From a virus, in IMG/VR virus record IMGVR_UViG_3300018482_000003, positions 1 through 29,516 of that record: a stretch of 29,516 bases of DNA. One strand, written 5' to 3'. Positions within the stretch are counted from its first letter, which is position 1, and each line of letters opens with the position of its first letter. The position numbers and the translations under genes were made by a program. Below, in pieces: positions 19,722-27,506 of the stretch. Under the pieces are notes generated by a model. That model saw nothing but the letters and a program-made list of their open reading frames with translations, ran no database searches and had not been told where the DNA came from.

Positions 19722-22415
19722 ATTCCGAGCGAGAGCCTCCGCTTTGACGTCACCGGAAACGCCTCGTCGGCGGTCAGGGCGTTCAGGGACACGGCTGCCG
19801 GGGCCACTGAGGCGTCCAGGGCGGCCAGAGAGCTGTCCGAGAAGCTGGCGACCCAGTCCAAGACGGCGCAGGTCTCCGCTGGTGCCACGATCGCCCTGGC
19901 CAAGAGCGACAAGATCCTCCGCGATGCCGAGCTGGAGCTGGCGGTAGCGGCGGGAGACCTCACCAGGGCAGAGGCCGAGCAAGGCCGCGCCGCCGAGAAG
20001 GCGGCCGTCAAGACGAGGGCCGCCGGGGAGGCCGCCAAGGGGGCGGGGGGCGGGTTCAGCGCGATGGCGTCCCCGATGGGCGCCGCGATCGTCGCCGGGG
20101 TCGCCCTGTCCCCCGTCGCGGTCACCCTCGCCGCCGGGCTGGGCGGCCTGGGCCTGGCGGCGCTGGGCGCAGCCAAGGACGCCCGGGCGATGCACGGGGT
20201 GCTGTCACCCCTCAGGGCCGAGGTCGCCGACTTCCAGAAATCCCTCAAGCCCCAGGTGCTGACCCTGTTCGGCGACGGCGCGGGGATCGCCGGGAACGCG
20301 CTGAAGCAATTGCAGCCGGTCGCGGCGGCGACCGCGAAAGGCCTGCACGGCGTGCTGGGCGGCATCGGCGCCGAGTTCAAGTCGGGCGAGTTCCAGCATT
20401 TCTTCCAGTTCATGGCGCAGACCGCCCAGCCCGATATCCAGCTGCTGGGGAAGACGTTCATCGACCTGGCCGCCGACATCCCGCCGGTGCTGGAGACGCT
20501 GCAGCCGGTCGCGTCCGGGCTGCTGAAGATCACCGACGCCGTTGCCAGCCTGCCGGGCGTGCTGGACAAGGTCAAGCAGAAGACCGGCGCTAACCAGCCC
20601 GGCTTCTGGGGCGGCACGGGGCTGGACCGGATCCGGGAGTTCATCACCTGGGGCGGGAAGAACATCCCGGGGGGCAACAAGTCGATCAGCGACCTGATCG
20701 GCCTGACCGGCCGCGCGAACGCCACCGTCCCGGCTACCGGCGTGGCGATCGCCGCGACGGGCGCCAGCGCGGCGGCGGCCGCCCCGAAGATCGGCACGCT
20801 GGCCGGGGACATGGCGACCCTGAACGCGACGGTCGGGTCGGGCAACTCCGTGCTGGCGGCCTATTCAGACTTGTGGGACAAGTTCGTCGGCAAGTCGGTC
20901 AGCGACCAGCAGGCGGTGCTGTCCCTGAAGCAGGCGTTCGAGGGCTACAACAGCGCCGTGACGCAGTCGGGCCGCAAGAGCACCACCGCCCAGCAGGCGT
21001 TCCTCAGCATTTTCACGACGCTCGGCAGCGGCCTGGACACGCTGCACAAGAACCGCGCGAGCATCGCCGACATCAACAGCCTGTACGACACGACCATCGC
21101 CCGGCTGTCGGCCCTGCACGGGCTGACGCCGCAGCAGCAGGCCGACGTGCAGGGTGTCACCAAGGACTACCTCGCGTGGGCCGGGTCGGTCGACCGGCTG
21201 TCCGGCAACGCCGTGAACGCCGCCACGCAAATCAAGAACACGCTGCTGGCGCAGCTTGGCTTCGCTCACACGCTCACCCCGCAGGTCAGCGGCGACATGA
21301 GTACCCTGGCCAACGCGATCCTGAAGACGGGCGACCGCTCCCGCGCGACGGCCATCGACCGGGCGCAGCTGATCAAGGACTTCGAGAAGTCCGGCCTGAC
21401 CGCGATCCAGGCGCAGCAGGCCGCCATCGATTTCCAGGGGCAGATCGACAAGCTGCACGGCAAGACGGTGAAGGTGGACGTGACCGCGTCCGGGTCCGGC
21501 GGGATCAGCGTGGGGGCGACGGGCCTTCAGGCCCGGATCTTCAAGCTGGCGCACCTGGCCACGGGCGGCGTGGTGCCCGGCGGCTACTCGCGCGCTGACA
21601 ACCACCTCGCGCTGCTGCGGTCGGGAGAGGGAGTGCTGCAGCCCGGCGCCGTCGCGGCACTCGGCGGGCCGCAGTTCATCAGCCAGGCCAATGCCAGGTT
21701 CGGGGACGTGCCGGTCAGCCACTTCGCCGCCGGCGGCGTCGCCGGGCTGCCCCCGTGGGTCGGCGGCCAGGAAGGGTCCGTCCTCGGCGGCTGGGCCGGG
21801 CAGGACGTCGCGTCGATGCTGGCCTCGGTGATCGCGGCGCTCAAGGCGACCGCCGCGGCGTCCGGGTCATTCACCCCCGGCGCCCCGGCGACTGGCAGCG
21901 CGGCGGCGGCGCAGGCGTTCGCCCGGTCGATCCTCCCGGCCGGGTGGTCCTGGCCGGACCTGCGCGCCCTGTGGAACCGCGAGTCGGGCTGGAACGCGTA
22001 CGCGGTCAACCCGTCCAGCGGCGCCTACGGGATCCCCCAGGCTCTGGGGCACGGGCACCCGTACAACCTGGGCGACTACGCCAACCAGGTCCGCTGGGGG
22101 ATCTCCTACATCGCGGGCCGGTACGGCAACAGCCAGAACGCGTGGGCGCACGAGGTCGCGTTCAACTGGTACGACAAGGGCGGCATGCTGCCTACGGGCC
22201 TATCCCTGGCCTACAACGGCACGGGGCGGCCGGAACCGGTCATCCCGGCCGCCCGGCTCGGCCGCGGTCCGGCCAGCGTGACGATCGTGATCGAGAACCA
22301 CGGCATCATCGGCAGCCAGGCCGAGGCTGACCGGTTCATCAAGTCAGCCGTCGACCGGCTGGCCACGGACGGGCAGCTTGCCTACGCGCTGCGGCACTCC
22401 CCGTCGGCGGCCTGA
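19722..22415 (+). CDS. Tape measure protein with C-terminal transglycosylase domain
   Basis: An 897-residue protein if it starts at ATT 19722, seven bases after GGAGGG. The first in-frame ATG (20064) would cost 114 residues that look genuine, starting SESLRFDVTGNASSAVRAFR and continuing as coiled coil. No ATG, GTG or TTG exists in frame before it. Residues about 115-150 are hydrophobic, as usual for tape measures, followed by long helices. Near residues 730-815 a lysozyme-like domain appears: LWNRESGWNAYAVNP with catalytic Glu754, SGAYGIPQALGHG, and QVRWGISYIAGRYGN. It sets tail length and should cut peptidoglycan during DNA entry. Confidence 0.87.
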   Translation: MPSESLRFDVTGNASSAVRAFRDTAAGATEASRAARELSEKLATQSKTAQVSAGATIALAKSDKILRDAELELAVAAGDLTRAEAEQGRAAEKAAVKTRAAGEAAKGAGGGFSAMASPMGAAIVAGVALSPVAVTLAAGLGGLGLAALGAAKDARAMHGVLSPLRAEVADFQKSLKPQVLTLFGDGAGIAGNALKQLQPVAAATAKGLHGVLGGIGAEFKSGEFQHFFQFMAQTAQPDIQLLGKTFIDLAADIPPVLETLQPVASGLLKITDAVASLPGVLDKVKQKTGANQPGFWGGTGLDRIREFITWGGKNIPGGNKSISDLIGLTGRANATVPATGVAIAATGASAAAAAPKIGTLAGDMATLNATVGSGNSVLAAYSDLWDKFVGKSVSDQQAVLSLKQAFEGYNSAVTQSGRKSTTAQQAFLSIFTTLGSGLDTLHKNRASIADINSLYDTTIARLSALHGLTPQQQADVQGVTKDYLAWAGSVDRLSGNAVNAATQIKNTLLAQLGFAHTLTPQVSGDMSTLANAILKTGDRSRATAIDRAQLIKDFEKSGLTAIQAQQAAIDFQGQIDKLHGKTVKVDVTASGSGGISVGATGLQARIFKLAHLATGGVVPGGYSRADNHLALLRSGEGVLQPGAVAALGGPQFISQANARFGDVPVSHFAAGGVAGLPPWVGGQEGSVLGGWAGQDVASMLASVIAALKATAAASGSFTPGAPATGSAAAAQAFARSILPAGWSWPDLRALWNRESGWNAYAVNPSSGAYGIPQALGHGHPYNLGDYANQVRWGISYIAGRYGNSQNAWAHEVAFNWYDKGGMLPTGLSLAYNGTGRPEPVIPAARLGRGPASVTIVIENHGIIGSQAEADRFIKSAVDRLATDGQLAYALRHSPSAA

Positions 22416-23831
22416 GTGGCACCGCCGAACTGGCCGCAGGTGATCGTGGAGGGCGGCTTCGTCACCACCTCCCCGGTGCAGCCCGCGGGCACGTTCATCC
22501 TGGACGACGCGGTGAACGGCGTGCTGGGGACGTCCATGCTGGGCGCGGACGTCACCTGGTCGGACCTGTCCGCGTTCACGCGCTCGGGGAGCGTGACGCG
22601 GGCGGCGACGCGGCAGCAGGGGCCGGTGTGGGGCTACCAGCCTGGCACTGCGTCGGTGGCGCTGAACAACAAGGACGGCCGCTTCGACCCGGACAACCTG
22701 TCCGGCCCGTACGTGGCGGCCGGGGTGACGCAGCTGACCCCGCGGGTTCCGGTGCGGGTCCGCGCGACGTGGATGGGCGTCACCTACGGCCTGTTCTCCG
22801 GGTTCGCGAGCTCGTGGGCTCCGGAGGATGGCAATAACTACGCGGGCCGCTACGCGGAGGCGACCGTCTCCGCGACGGACGGGCAGCGCATCCTGGCGGG
22901 CATCACCCTCCCTGCCACGGGCGCGGTCGGCGCGGGCGAGGACAGCGGGGCGCGGGTGACCCGCGTGCTGAACGCGGCCGGGTGGTACACCGGCAGCGGC
23001 CAGCGGCAGGTGGCCGCAGGCGATTCCACGGTGCAGGCGTACGCGGGCGCCGACACGGCCTGGAACCTGATGCAGGCCGCCGCCGACGCGGAGATCGGGG
23101 AGCTGTACATCGACGGCTCGGGGCGGCTGGTGTTCCGCAACCGGCAGGCCATCCTCACCGACTCGCGCAGCAACACGCCGCAAGTCGTGTTCGGGGACAG
23201 CATCGGCACCGTCGAGGCCGGCGGCACGGAGCGACCGTACCGGACGGTCACCCGGGCACGCGATGACGCGACGCTGGCGAACGACGTCCAGGCGACAAGG
23301 ACGGGCGGCTCCCTGCAGCAGGCGAAGGACACCGCCAGCATCGCCAGGTACCTCTTCCCCCGTAGCTATGCCCGTTCCGACCTGATCCTCCAGGACGACG
23401 CCACCACGCTGAACTGGGCGCAATGGGTGCTGTACGTGTCCAAGTCCGACGAGGACCGGTTCGACCAGCTCACCGTGTTCCCGCTGCGTGACCCGGCGAA
23501 CCTGTGGCCGCAGGCGCTCGGACGGGAGGTCGGCGACCGCATCCAAGTGTGGCGGCGGCCGCCCGGGGTGGGCTCCCCCGTGGTCAAGGACTGCTTCATC
23601 CGCGGGATCAGCCATCAGTGGAGCGTCTCCCCGGCGTCGTGGGTGACCACGTGGACGCTGCAGGACGCGGCTAAGTACGGCTCGTTCCTGGCGCTCGATA
23701 ACCCTATCCTCGGCGCGCTCGACGCGAACGCGCTGGCGTTCTTACGGCAGGAGATGCGCGATGCCCGTCGACATGAGGCCGCACACGCCGGAAGAGGTCA
23801 GGCGCTGGGCGCACCAGCGCCGCCCGCATGA
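22416..23831 (+). CDS. Minor tail protein (distal tail/hub)
   Basis: A 471-residue protein starting at GTG 22416 directly after the tape measure stop. The order matches distal-tail and hub proteins of actinophages. Segments such as VTWSDLSAFTRSGSVTRA, SVALNNKDGRFDPDN and VRVRATWMGVTYGLFSGF show the beta-rich core common to tail-tip proteins, including the Asn-Lys-Asp-Gly-Arg-Phe motif. The C-terminal part (WVTTWTLQDAAKY) matches the strand set that ends these proteins, followed by a short helical tail. It is probably a baseplate hub component. Confidence 0.8.
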   Translation: MAPPNWPQVIVEGGFVTTSPVQPAGTFILDDAVNGVLGTSMLGADVTWSDLSAFTRSGSVTRAATRQQGPVWGYQPGTASVALNNKDGRFDPDNLSGPYVAAGVTQLTPRVPVRVRATWMGVTYGLFSGFASSWAPEDGNNYAGRYAEATVSATDGQRILAGITLPATGAVGAGEDSGARVTRVLNAAGWYTGSGQRQVAAGDSTVQAYAGADTAWNLMQAAADAEIGELYIDGSGRLVFRNRQAILTDSRSNTPQVVFGDSIGTVEAGGTERPYRTVTRARDDATLANDVQATRTGGSLQQAKDTASIARYLFPRSYARSDLILQDDATTLNWAQWVLYVSKSDEDRFDQLTVFPLRDPANLWPQALGREVGDRIQVWRRPPGVGSPVVKDCFIRGISHQWSVSPASWVTTWTLQDAAKYGSFLALDNPILGALDANALAFLRQEMRDARRHEAAHAGRGQALGAPAPPA

Positions 23832-24216
23832 GCGCGAGCCCGCTCCTGGGGCTGGTGATCGCCTGCTGCTGCGCGAGGAGAACTTCGGCCCCGCCGTCCC
23901 CGCCGTCGTGGTCGCAGTACAGGAAATGACCACGCCAGGGAGCCACTGGAACCAGCACGGGCAGCTAGCGGAGAAGCTCGGGCTCGGGCTACCCGACCCG
24001 TCCGTGTGGGCGTGGGAAGAGGCGCGCGGCGAGTTCCGGCTGCACGATGACCCGTGGCCATGGGTGCAGGTGCGGGTGATCACCGGCACTGAAGAGGACG
24101 GCAGCCCGGTGCTCGCGCCGCCACGCTGGTGCAAGGAGGCCAGGGTGCGCGGGTCGGCCGGATGGATGCGCGAGGGCTCGCGCTGCCACGTGGGCGATTA
24201 CCAGGAGGAACAGTGA
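23761..24216 (+). CDS. Hypothetical tail-region protein
   Basis: A 151-residue protein from ATG 23761, overlapping the previous gene by 71 bases in another frame. The first 30 residues are basic and His-rich. The rest (PAVVVAVQEMTTPGSHWNQH to PRWCKEARVRG) looks like a compact mixed fold with conserved Trp residues. The overlap is long for this operon, so a later start is possible, but the next gene is linked by GTGA, which supports translation to the given stop. It is a minor tail component or assembly factor of unknown function. Confidence 0.6.
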   Translation: MPVDMRPHTPEEVRRWAHQRRPHEREPAPGAGDRLLLREENFGPAVPAVVVAVQEMTTPGSHWNQHGQLAEKLGLGLPDPSVWAWEEARGEFRLHDDPWPWVQVRVITGTEEDGSPVLAPPRWCKEARVRGSAGWMREGSRCHVGDYQEEQ

Positions 24217-24713
24217 GCCCTCCCGTCTGGTCGGTCGGCCAGGTGCTGACCGCGAGCGACGTCAACACGTGGTTCGTCCCCCTGGCGGTCGTCAAGCCAT
24301 CGAGTGAGTCCGTCACCAGCTCGACCACGCTGCAAAATGATGACCACCTGGTCCTCGCCGTCGCCGCCAGCGCCACCTACGAGTTCACCTGCCAGCTGTT
24401 CTTCATCGCCGCGTCCGGCGGTGACATCAAGTGGACGTGGTCACTGCCGGCCGGGGCCAGCCTCACCTACCAGAACCTGCACAACGAGGGCGGCGGGACG
24501 GGAGTGGGGAACGCGTGCCTGGCGAACTCTGACCTTGACACGCCGACTGCGGCCGGGGGCGGCTCCGCCACGGAGGCCGCACGCATGACCGGCAACCTGA
24601 CGATAGCCGGGACGTCGGGCAACGCGCAGCTGCGGTGGGCGCAGAACGCCTCGAATGCGACGGCGACACAGGTGAGGTCCCCTAGCCAGCTGATCCTGCG
24701 GAGGATCGGGTGA
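24213..24713 (+). CDS. Minor tail/fibre-like protein
   Basis: A 166-residue protein starting at GTG 24213 with AGGAGG close by. It begins SPPVWSVGQVLTASDVNTWF, a motif frequent at the start of actinophage tail-tip and fibre proteins. A beta-rich domain of the TNF/C1q-like appearance follows (DHLVLAVAASATYEFTCQLF, WTWSLPAGASLTY, TQVRSPSQLILRRIG). It probably forms part of the tail tip that contacts the host. Confidence 0.75.
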   Translation: MSPPVWSVGQVLTASDVNTWFVPLAVVKPSSESVTSSTTLQNDDHLVLAVAASATYEFTCQLFFIAASGGDIKWTWSLPAGASLTYQNLHNEGGGTGVGNACLANSDLDTPTAAGGGSATEAARMTGNLTIAGTSGNAQLRWAQNASNATATQVRSPSQLILRRIG

Positions 24714-24868
24714 CGTCCCTGGCGGACCTGCGGGCGAGTGACCAGTTCCTGTTCGCCGCACAGGTCACGGGGCATAGACGCCAGCGGCTTTCACCTGGCG
24801 CTGTTCGGCCCGGCGGCGACCGCAGCGGCGGGGCTGGACGATCATCGGGCACGCGGACCTGTAGGTGA
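24710..24868 (+). pseudogene. Short tail-region gene, apparently frameshifted
   Basis: A GTG at 24710 (GTGA overlap) opens a 52-codon frame, but only its first part (VTSLADLRASDQFLFAAQVTG) looks like protein. From about 24770 the sensible reading moves to another frame (GIDASGFHLALFGPAATAAAG), and near 24833 to a third (WTIIGHADL, then TAG). Joined, these would make a roughly 50-residue protein with one membrane segment, of a type familiar just before holin-like genes in actinophages. Two indels in 160 bases suggest decay or sequencing errors. Confidence 0.45.
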
Positions 24869-24890
24869 CGAGCGGGAGAGAAGGGGCGCG

Positions 24891-25166
24891 GTGGGATGGC
24901 TGACGCGCTGGCCCGAGCTGCGGGACGTGGTGATCACGCTCATCGGCGCCGTGATCCTGCTGGCCGAGCTGGCCGTGTGGGTAGTGACCGGGCGGCCGCC
25001 GGACTACGTGCTGACCGGGGCGGCCCTGTCGGCGCTGGGCCTGACGGGCGTGCTGGCCGCGCGGCGCATCATCTCAACTGGGCCGTCGTCATCATCGCCG
25101 CCGCCGGGATCGCCGTTGCCCTTGCCCTCCTCGCCGTCGCTGCCGGAGGCCCCTGATGGCGGCTGA
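24891..25166 (+). CDS. Holin-like small membrane protein
   Basis: A 91-residue protein from GTG 24891 with GAGAGAAGGGG upstream. Two hydrophobic spans (about residues 11-30 and 38-58) are separated by a short charged turn (GRPPDY) and followed by a Ser/Pro-rich cytoplasmic tail. Size, two-span topology and position just before two cell-wall enzymes fit a class II holin, which opens the membrane for endolysin release. No sequence family was recognised, so it could also be an accessory membrane protein. Confidence 0.6.
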   Translation: MGWLTRWPELRDVVITLIGAVILLAELAVWVVTGRPPDYVLTGAALSALGLTGVLAARRIISTGPSSSSPPPGSPLPLPSSPSLPEAPDGG

Positions 25167-25611
25167 GGGCGAGGGGATGGCCGTGCGCCGCCGGGATGAC
25201 CCGGAGCGGATGACGCGGGGGGCGCGGCACGCGTTCGCGATCCTGGCGCTGGTGGTGCTGGCGCTCGGCGTGCTGTGCGTGGCGTTCACGGTCTTCTACG
25301 CCAACTCGACCGCGCGCGGCCAGCATAGGACCATCGCCCGGCTGGACGCGCAGGCGCGCAGGCAGGACGCGATCATCGCGCAGCTGCGCCGCCAGCAGCT
25401 GGCGCAATGCGCGTCGTACGCCGACCTGGGCACCGCCGTGCTGCCGGCCAAGCCGCCGCCGTCGCGGTTCGCGGTCCGGATCGTGACCGATAACCGGAAG
25501 GCGTGGTACGGCAACGGGTGCGGGCAGCCGGGGTCGCTGCCGGTCCCGGCTGGGCTGGCGGCGGCGGCGCGGCGTTACGGCATCCCGGTGAACGGGAAGC
25601 CCGGTGCCTGA
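25156..25611 (+). CDS. Single-span membrane protein with coiled coil
   Basis: A 151-residue protein from ATG 25156, overlapping the holin-like gene by 11 bases. A basic N-terminus is followed by one transmembrane segment (about residues 26-48, FAILALVVLALGVLCVAF). A coiled-coil stretch comes next (ARLDAQARRQDAIIAQLRRQ), then an outer domain with two cysteines. The topology resembles a spanin-like or i-spanin-like protein, although actinobacteria lack a conventional outer membrane, so the function is unclear. Being in the lysis cassette points to lysis or its timing. Confidence 0.6.
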   Translation: MAAEGEGMAVRRRDDPERMTRGARHAFAILALVVLALGVLCVAFTVFYANSTARGQHRTIARLDAQARRQDAIIAQLRRQQLAQCASYADLGTAVLPAKPPPSRFAVRIVTDNRKAWYGNGCGQPGSLPVPAGLAAAARRYGIPVNGKPGA

Positions 25612-26131
25612 GCCGGCGCCCGGCGACGTCTGGGCCGTGCGCACAAGTGGCCGCCCGGCGTGGTGGATCCGGATTGGCGCGGCGCTGAGGGACGAGCCGA
25701 ACCTGTCCAATCACGTCCTGGTGCCGCATCACCAGGATGCGGCGGGCACCTGGTGGGCGATCGAGGGGCGCCCGGGCGGGGTCGGGTGGGTGGACTGCTC
25801 GCTCTACCTGGAGTCGCCGTGGCTGATCACCAATGCCGCGCAGCCCAAGACGAGCATCGAGCGCCGGTCAGTGTGCGCCACGATGGAGGCGCTGCTCGGC
25901 ACCGCCTACGACTGGTCAGCGATCGTCGCTGACGGGATGGCCGACCTTGGCTTCAGGGTGCCCGGGTGGGACCCGTCGTGGCATGGAACGGTCCCGGCGC
26001 ACGTCGTGTGCTCCAGCTCGGCGGCCTACGCCTACGCGAAGGCGGGGCTGCCCTGTCCCAAGGGCGACCGGCTGGTGCAGCCGGCCGACTGGGACAGCTT
26101 CATCATCAACCGGGCATGGGAGGCCACGTGA
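25604..26131 (+). CDS. NlpC/P60-type (permuted papain-fold) hydrolase
   Basis: A 175-residue protein of the circularly permuted papain-like amidase type. The N-terminal GDVWAV segment is followed by SNHV with a candidate catalytic His37, and then PAHVVCSSSAAYAYAKAG with candidate nucleophile Cys136. GTAYDWSAIVADGMADLG precedes the Cys, as in YiiX/NlpC-like proteins. It likely cleaves peptide bonds of peptidoglycan or another amide and may act with the endolysin three genes on. The 8-base overlap with the previous gene supports coupling. Residue assignment is from position in motifs only. Confidence 0.68.
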   Translation: MPEPAPGDVWAVRTSGRPAWWIRIGAALRDEPNLSNHVLVPHHQDAAGTWWAIEGRPGGVGWVDCSLYLESPWLITNAAQPKTSIERRSVCATMEALLGTAYDWSAIVADGMADLGFRVPGWDPSWHGTVPAHVVCSSSAAYAYAKAGLPCPKGDRLVQPADWDSFIINRAWEAT

Positions 26132-26283
26132 AGGTCACGACCGTAATCGCGCTGGCGCTGCTGGCGCTGGCCACCGTCCTGGCGGTCCTGGCCGCGCTGC
26201 GGGAGCCGAACGGCGGGGCGCTGGCCCGGGCGGCGCTGGCGTCGCTCGCGGCCGGGGTGTTCTTCGCGGAGATGCGGGCATGA
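26128..26283 (+). CDS. Tiny two-span membrane protein
   Basis: A 51-residue protein from GTG 26128 (GTGA overlap) made mostly of two hydrophobic helices (VIALALLALATVLAVLAAL and LARAALASLAAGVFFA) with a short turn EPNGG. It lies between two lysis enzymes. It could be a second holin or an antiholin-like regulator. The frame is coupled to the endolysin by ATGA, which supports its reality. Confidence 0.58.
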   Translation: MKVTTVIALALLALATVLAVLAALREPNGGALARAALASLAAGVFFAEMRA

Positions 26284-27041
26284 CCGCGATCTCTTACACC
26301 CTGATGCGCGACGGCATCGCCACGCTGGCGGCGGGGATCGCCCGGGACTTCGCGGGCGAGCCGCGCGTGGCCGGGTACGCCGATGGCCCGTACGCGTGGT
26401 CGCAGGCCGAGTGGGACCTGTTTCCCGGCGTCAACCACGTCAAGATCGCCGTGCGCGCGAGCTTCAACGGCGGCGACGTCCTGGACGTCGAGAAGGGCGA
26501 CGCGACGCTGCACGAGGCGCCCGGCTGGATCGACATGCGTCACGCGGCGGGGCTGTATCGTCCTACGGTCTACTGCTCGCTGTCGGCGGTGCCGGCGGTG
26601 CGGGCGGCGACCGGGCATCGCATCCTGGGCCGCGACTATGACATCTGGGTCGCCGAGTACACCACTCGTGCCACGCCGCCCGCAGTGCCGGGGCTGCCGC
26701 CTGCTGGCTATGCCGCCTGGCAGCGCAAGAGCACGGGCGCCTGGGATGAGTCCCTGGTGCTTGACCAGGGATGGCCGCACCGTTCGCCGGGCCACCCGGC
26801 CCCGATCCCGATCCCGGTGCCGGCTGGCCCGTCGGGGACGGCGACGGCGGCTAACGTGGCGTGGGGGGCGGTGCCGGGGGCGGTGGCGTACCGGCTGCAG
26901 CACCGTGACGGCGCGGGTGTGGTCATCCAGTCGATGGTGGGCGGCACGCACGCGTCGGTGGCGCTGTCCGGCCCTGGCCCGCACTCGTGGCGGGTGCAGG
27001 CGGCCGGCGGGGCGTGGACTGCCTGGCTGGCGATCGGCTAG
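26280..27041 (+). CDS. GH25-like endolysin with C-terminal FnIII-like domain
   Basis: A 253-residue protein starting at ATG 26280 (ATGA overlap). Residues about 25-165 resemble the TIM-barrel lysins of actinophages (GH25-like): RVAGYADGPYAWSQAEW, the strand HVKIAVRASFNGGDVLDVEKG with the acidic Asp-Val-Glu motif, PTVYCSLSAVPAVRAA, and YDIWVAEYTT. Residues about 180-253 form a small fibronectin-like domain with a conserved Trp pair, probably for wall binding. It should cleave peptidoglycan at lysis. The enzyme family call is inferred from motifs. Confidence 0.75.
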   Translation: MTAISYTLMRDGIATLAAGIARDFAGEPRVAGYADGPYAWSQAEWDLFPGVNHVKIAVRASFNGGDVLDVEKGDATLHEAPGWIDMRHAAGLYRPTVYCSLSAVPAVRAATGHRILGRDYDIWVAEYTTRATPPAVPGLPPAGYAAWQRKSTGAWDESLVLDQGWPHRSPGHPAPIPIPVPAGPSGTATAANVAWGAVPGAVAYRLQHRDGAGVVIQSMVGGTHASVALSGPGPHSWRVQAAGGAWTAWLAIG

Positions 27042-27050
27042 TCAAGCCAG

Positions 27051-27108
27051 CTTGAATGACGCGGGCGCTTATTCAGTTATTCAAGTTCGCGTCCGATTAG
27101 CTGAATAA
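27051..27108. promoter_or_regulatory. AT-rich ATTCA/TGAAT box cluster (putative operator or promoter)
   Basis: This stretch is much less GC-rich than its surroundings. It contains CTTGAAT (27051), tandem TTATTCAG and TTATTCAAG (27069, 27077), and CTGAATAA (27101). TTATTCAG and CTGAATAA are an exact 8-base inverted pair, CTTGAAT and ATTCAAG an exact 7-base pair. It precedes the last phage gene and probably controls it. Confidence 0.5.
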
Positions 27109-27124
27109 CCGAGAGGGGGATCGC

Positions 27125-27406
27125 ATGCAGCCGACCGTAGGCCGCGTCGTCCATTACGTCAGCCACGGAACGCCAGTGAACCCGGACGGGTCGCAGGCGT
27201 TCACCAGCGAGTGCCGCGCTGCCATCGTCACCGAGGTGACCGAGGCCGAGGTGAACGAGCAGAACCCGGCGGGAGACGGCACGTTCCGGCAGGCGGTCGG
27301 CCTCGCCGTCCTCAACCCAACCGGGCAGTTCTTCAACCGGGGCGTCCTGGAGGATGAGGACGGCCACGCCGGGGGAACCTGGCACTGGCCAGAGCGCGCC
27401 GGCTAG
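27125..27406 (+). CDS. Conserved actinophage protein of unknown function
   Basis: A 93-residue protein with GAGAGGGGG before the ATG. The sequence (VGRVVHYVSHGTPVNPDGSQ, CRAAIVTEV, VGLAVLNPTGQFFNR, GGTWHWPER) is of a type common near the ends of actinobacterial phage late or accessory regions. It has a single cysteine and no catalytic motif that I recognise. It is separated from the lysis genes by its own AT-rich control region, and followed by a terminator, suggesting an independent transcript. Confidence 0.72.
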   Translation: MQPTVGRVVHYVSHGTPVNPDGSQAFTSECRAAIVTEVTEAEVNEQNPAGDGTFRQAVGLAVLNPTGQFFNRGVLEDEDGHAGGTWHWPERAG

Positions 27407-27425
27407 GCTCGGCGGCCACATCCGG

Positions 27426-27471
27426 GCGAAACGATAACGCCCCCCGACTCCGGCGGGGGGGCGCCTTTCGC
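27426..27471. terminator. Strong stem-loop terminator, possibly bidirectional
   Basis: CGCCCCCC (27438-27445) pairs with GGGGGGCG (27456-27463). GCGAAA (27426-27431) and TTTCGC (27466-27471) extend the symmetry, giving a T tract after the stem in both directions. It ends the phage transcript on the left and probably the cas1-cas2 transcript arriving from the right. Confidence 0.82.
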
Positions 27472-27506
27472 GTTGGTGCCGCCCGATCGCTGCGGCGCTG
27501 GCCAGC

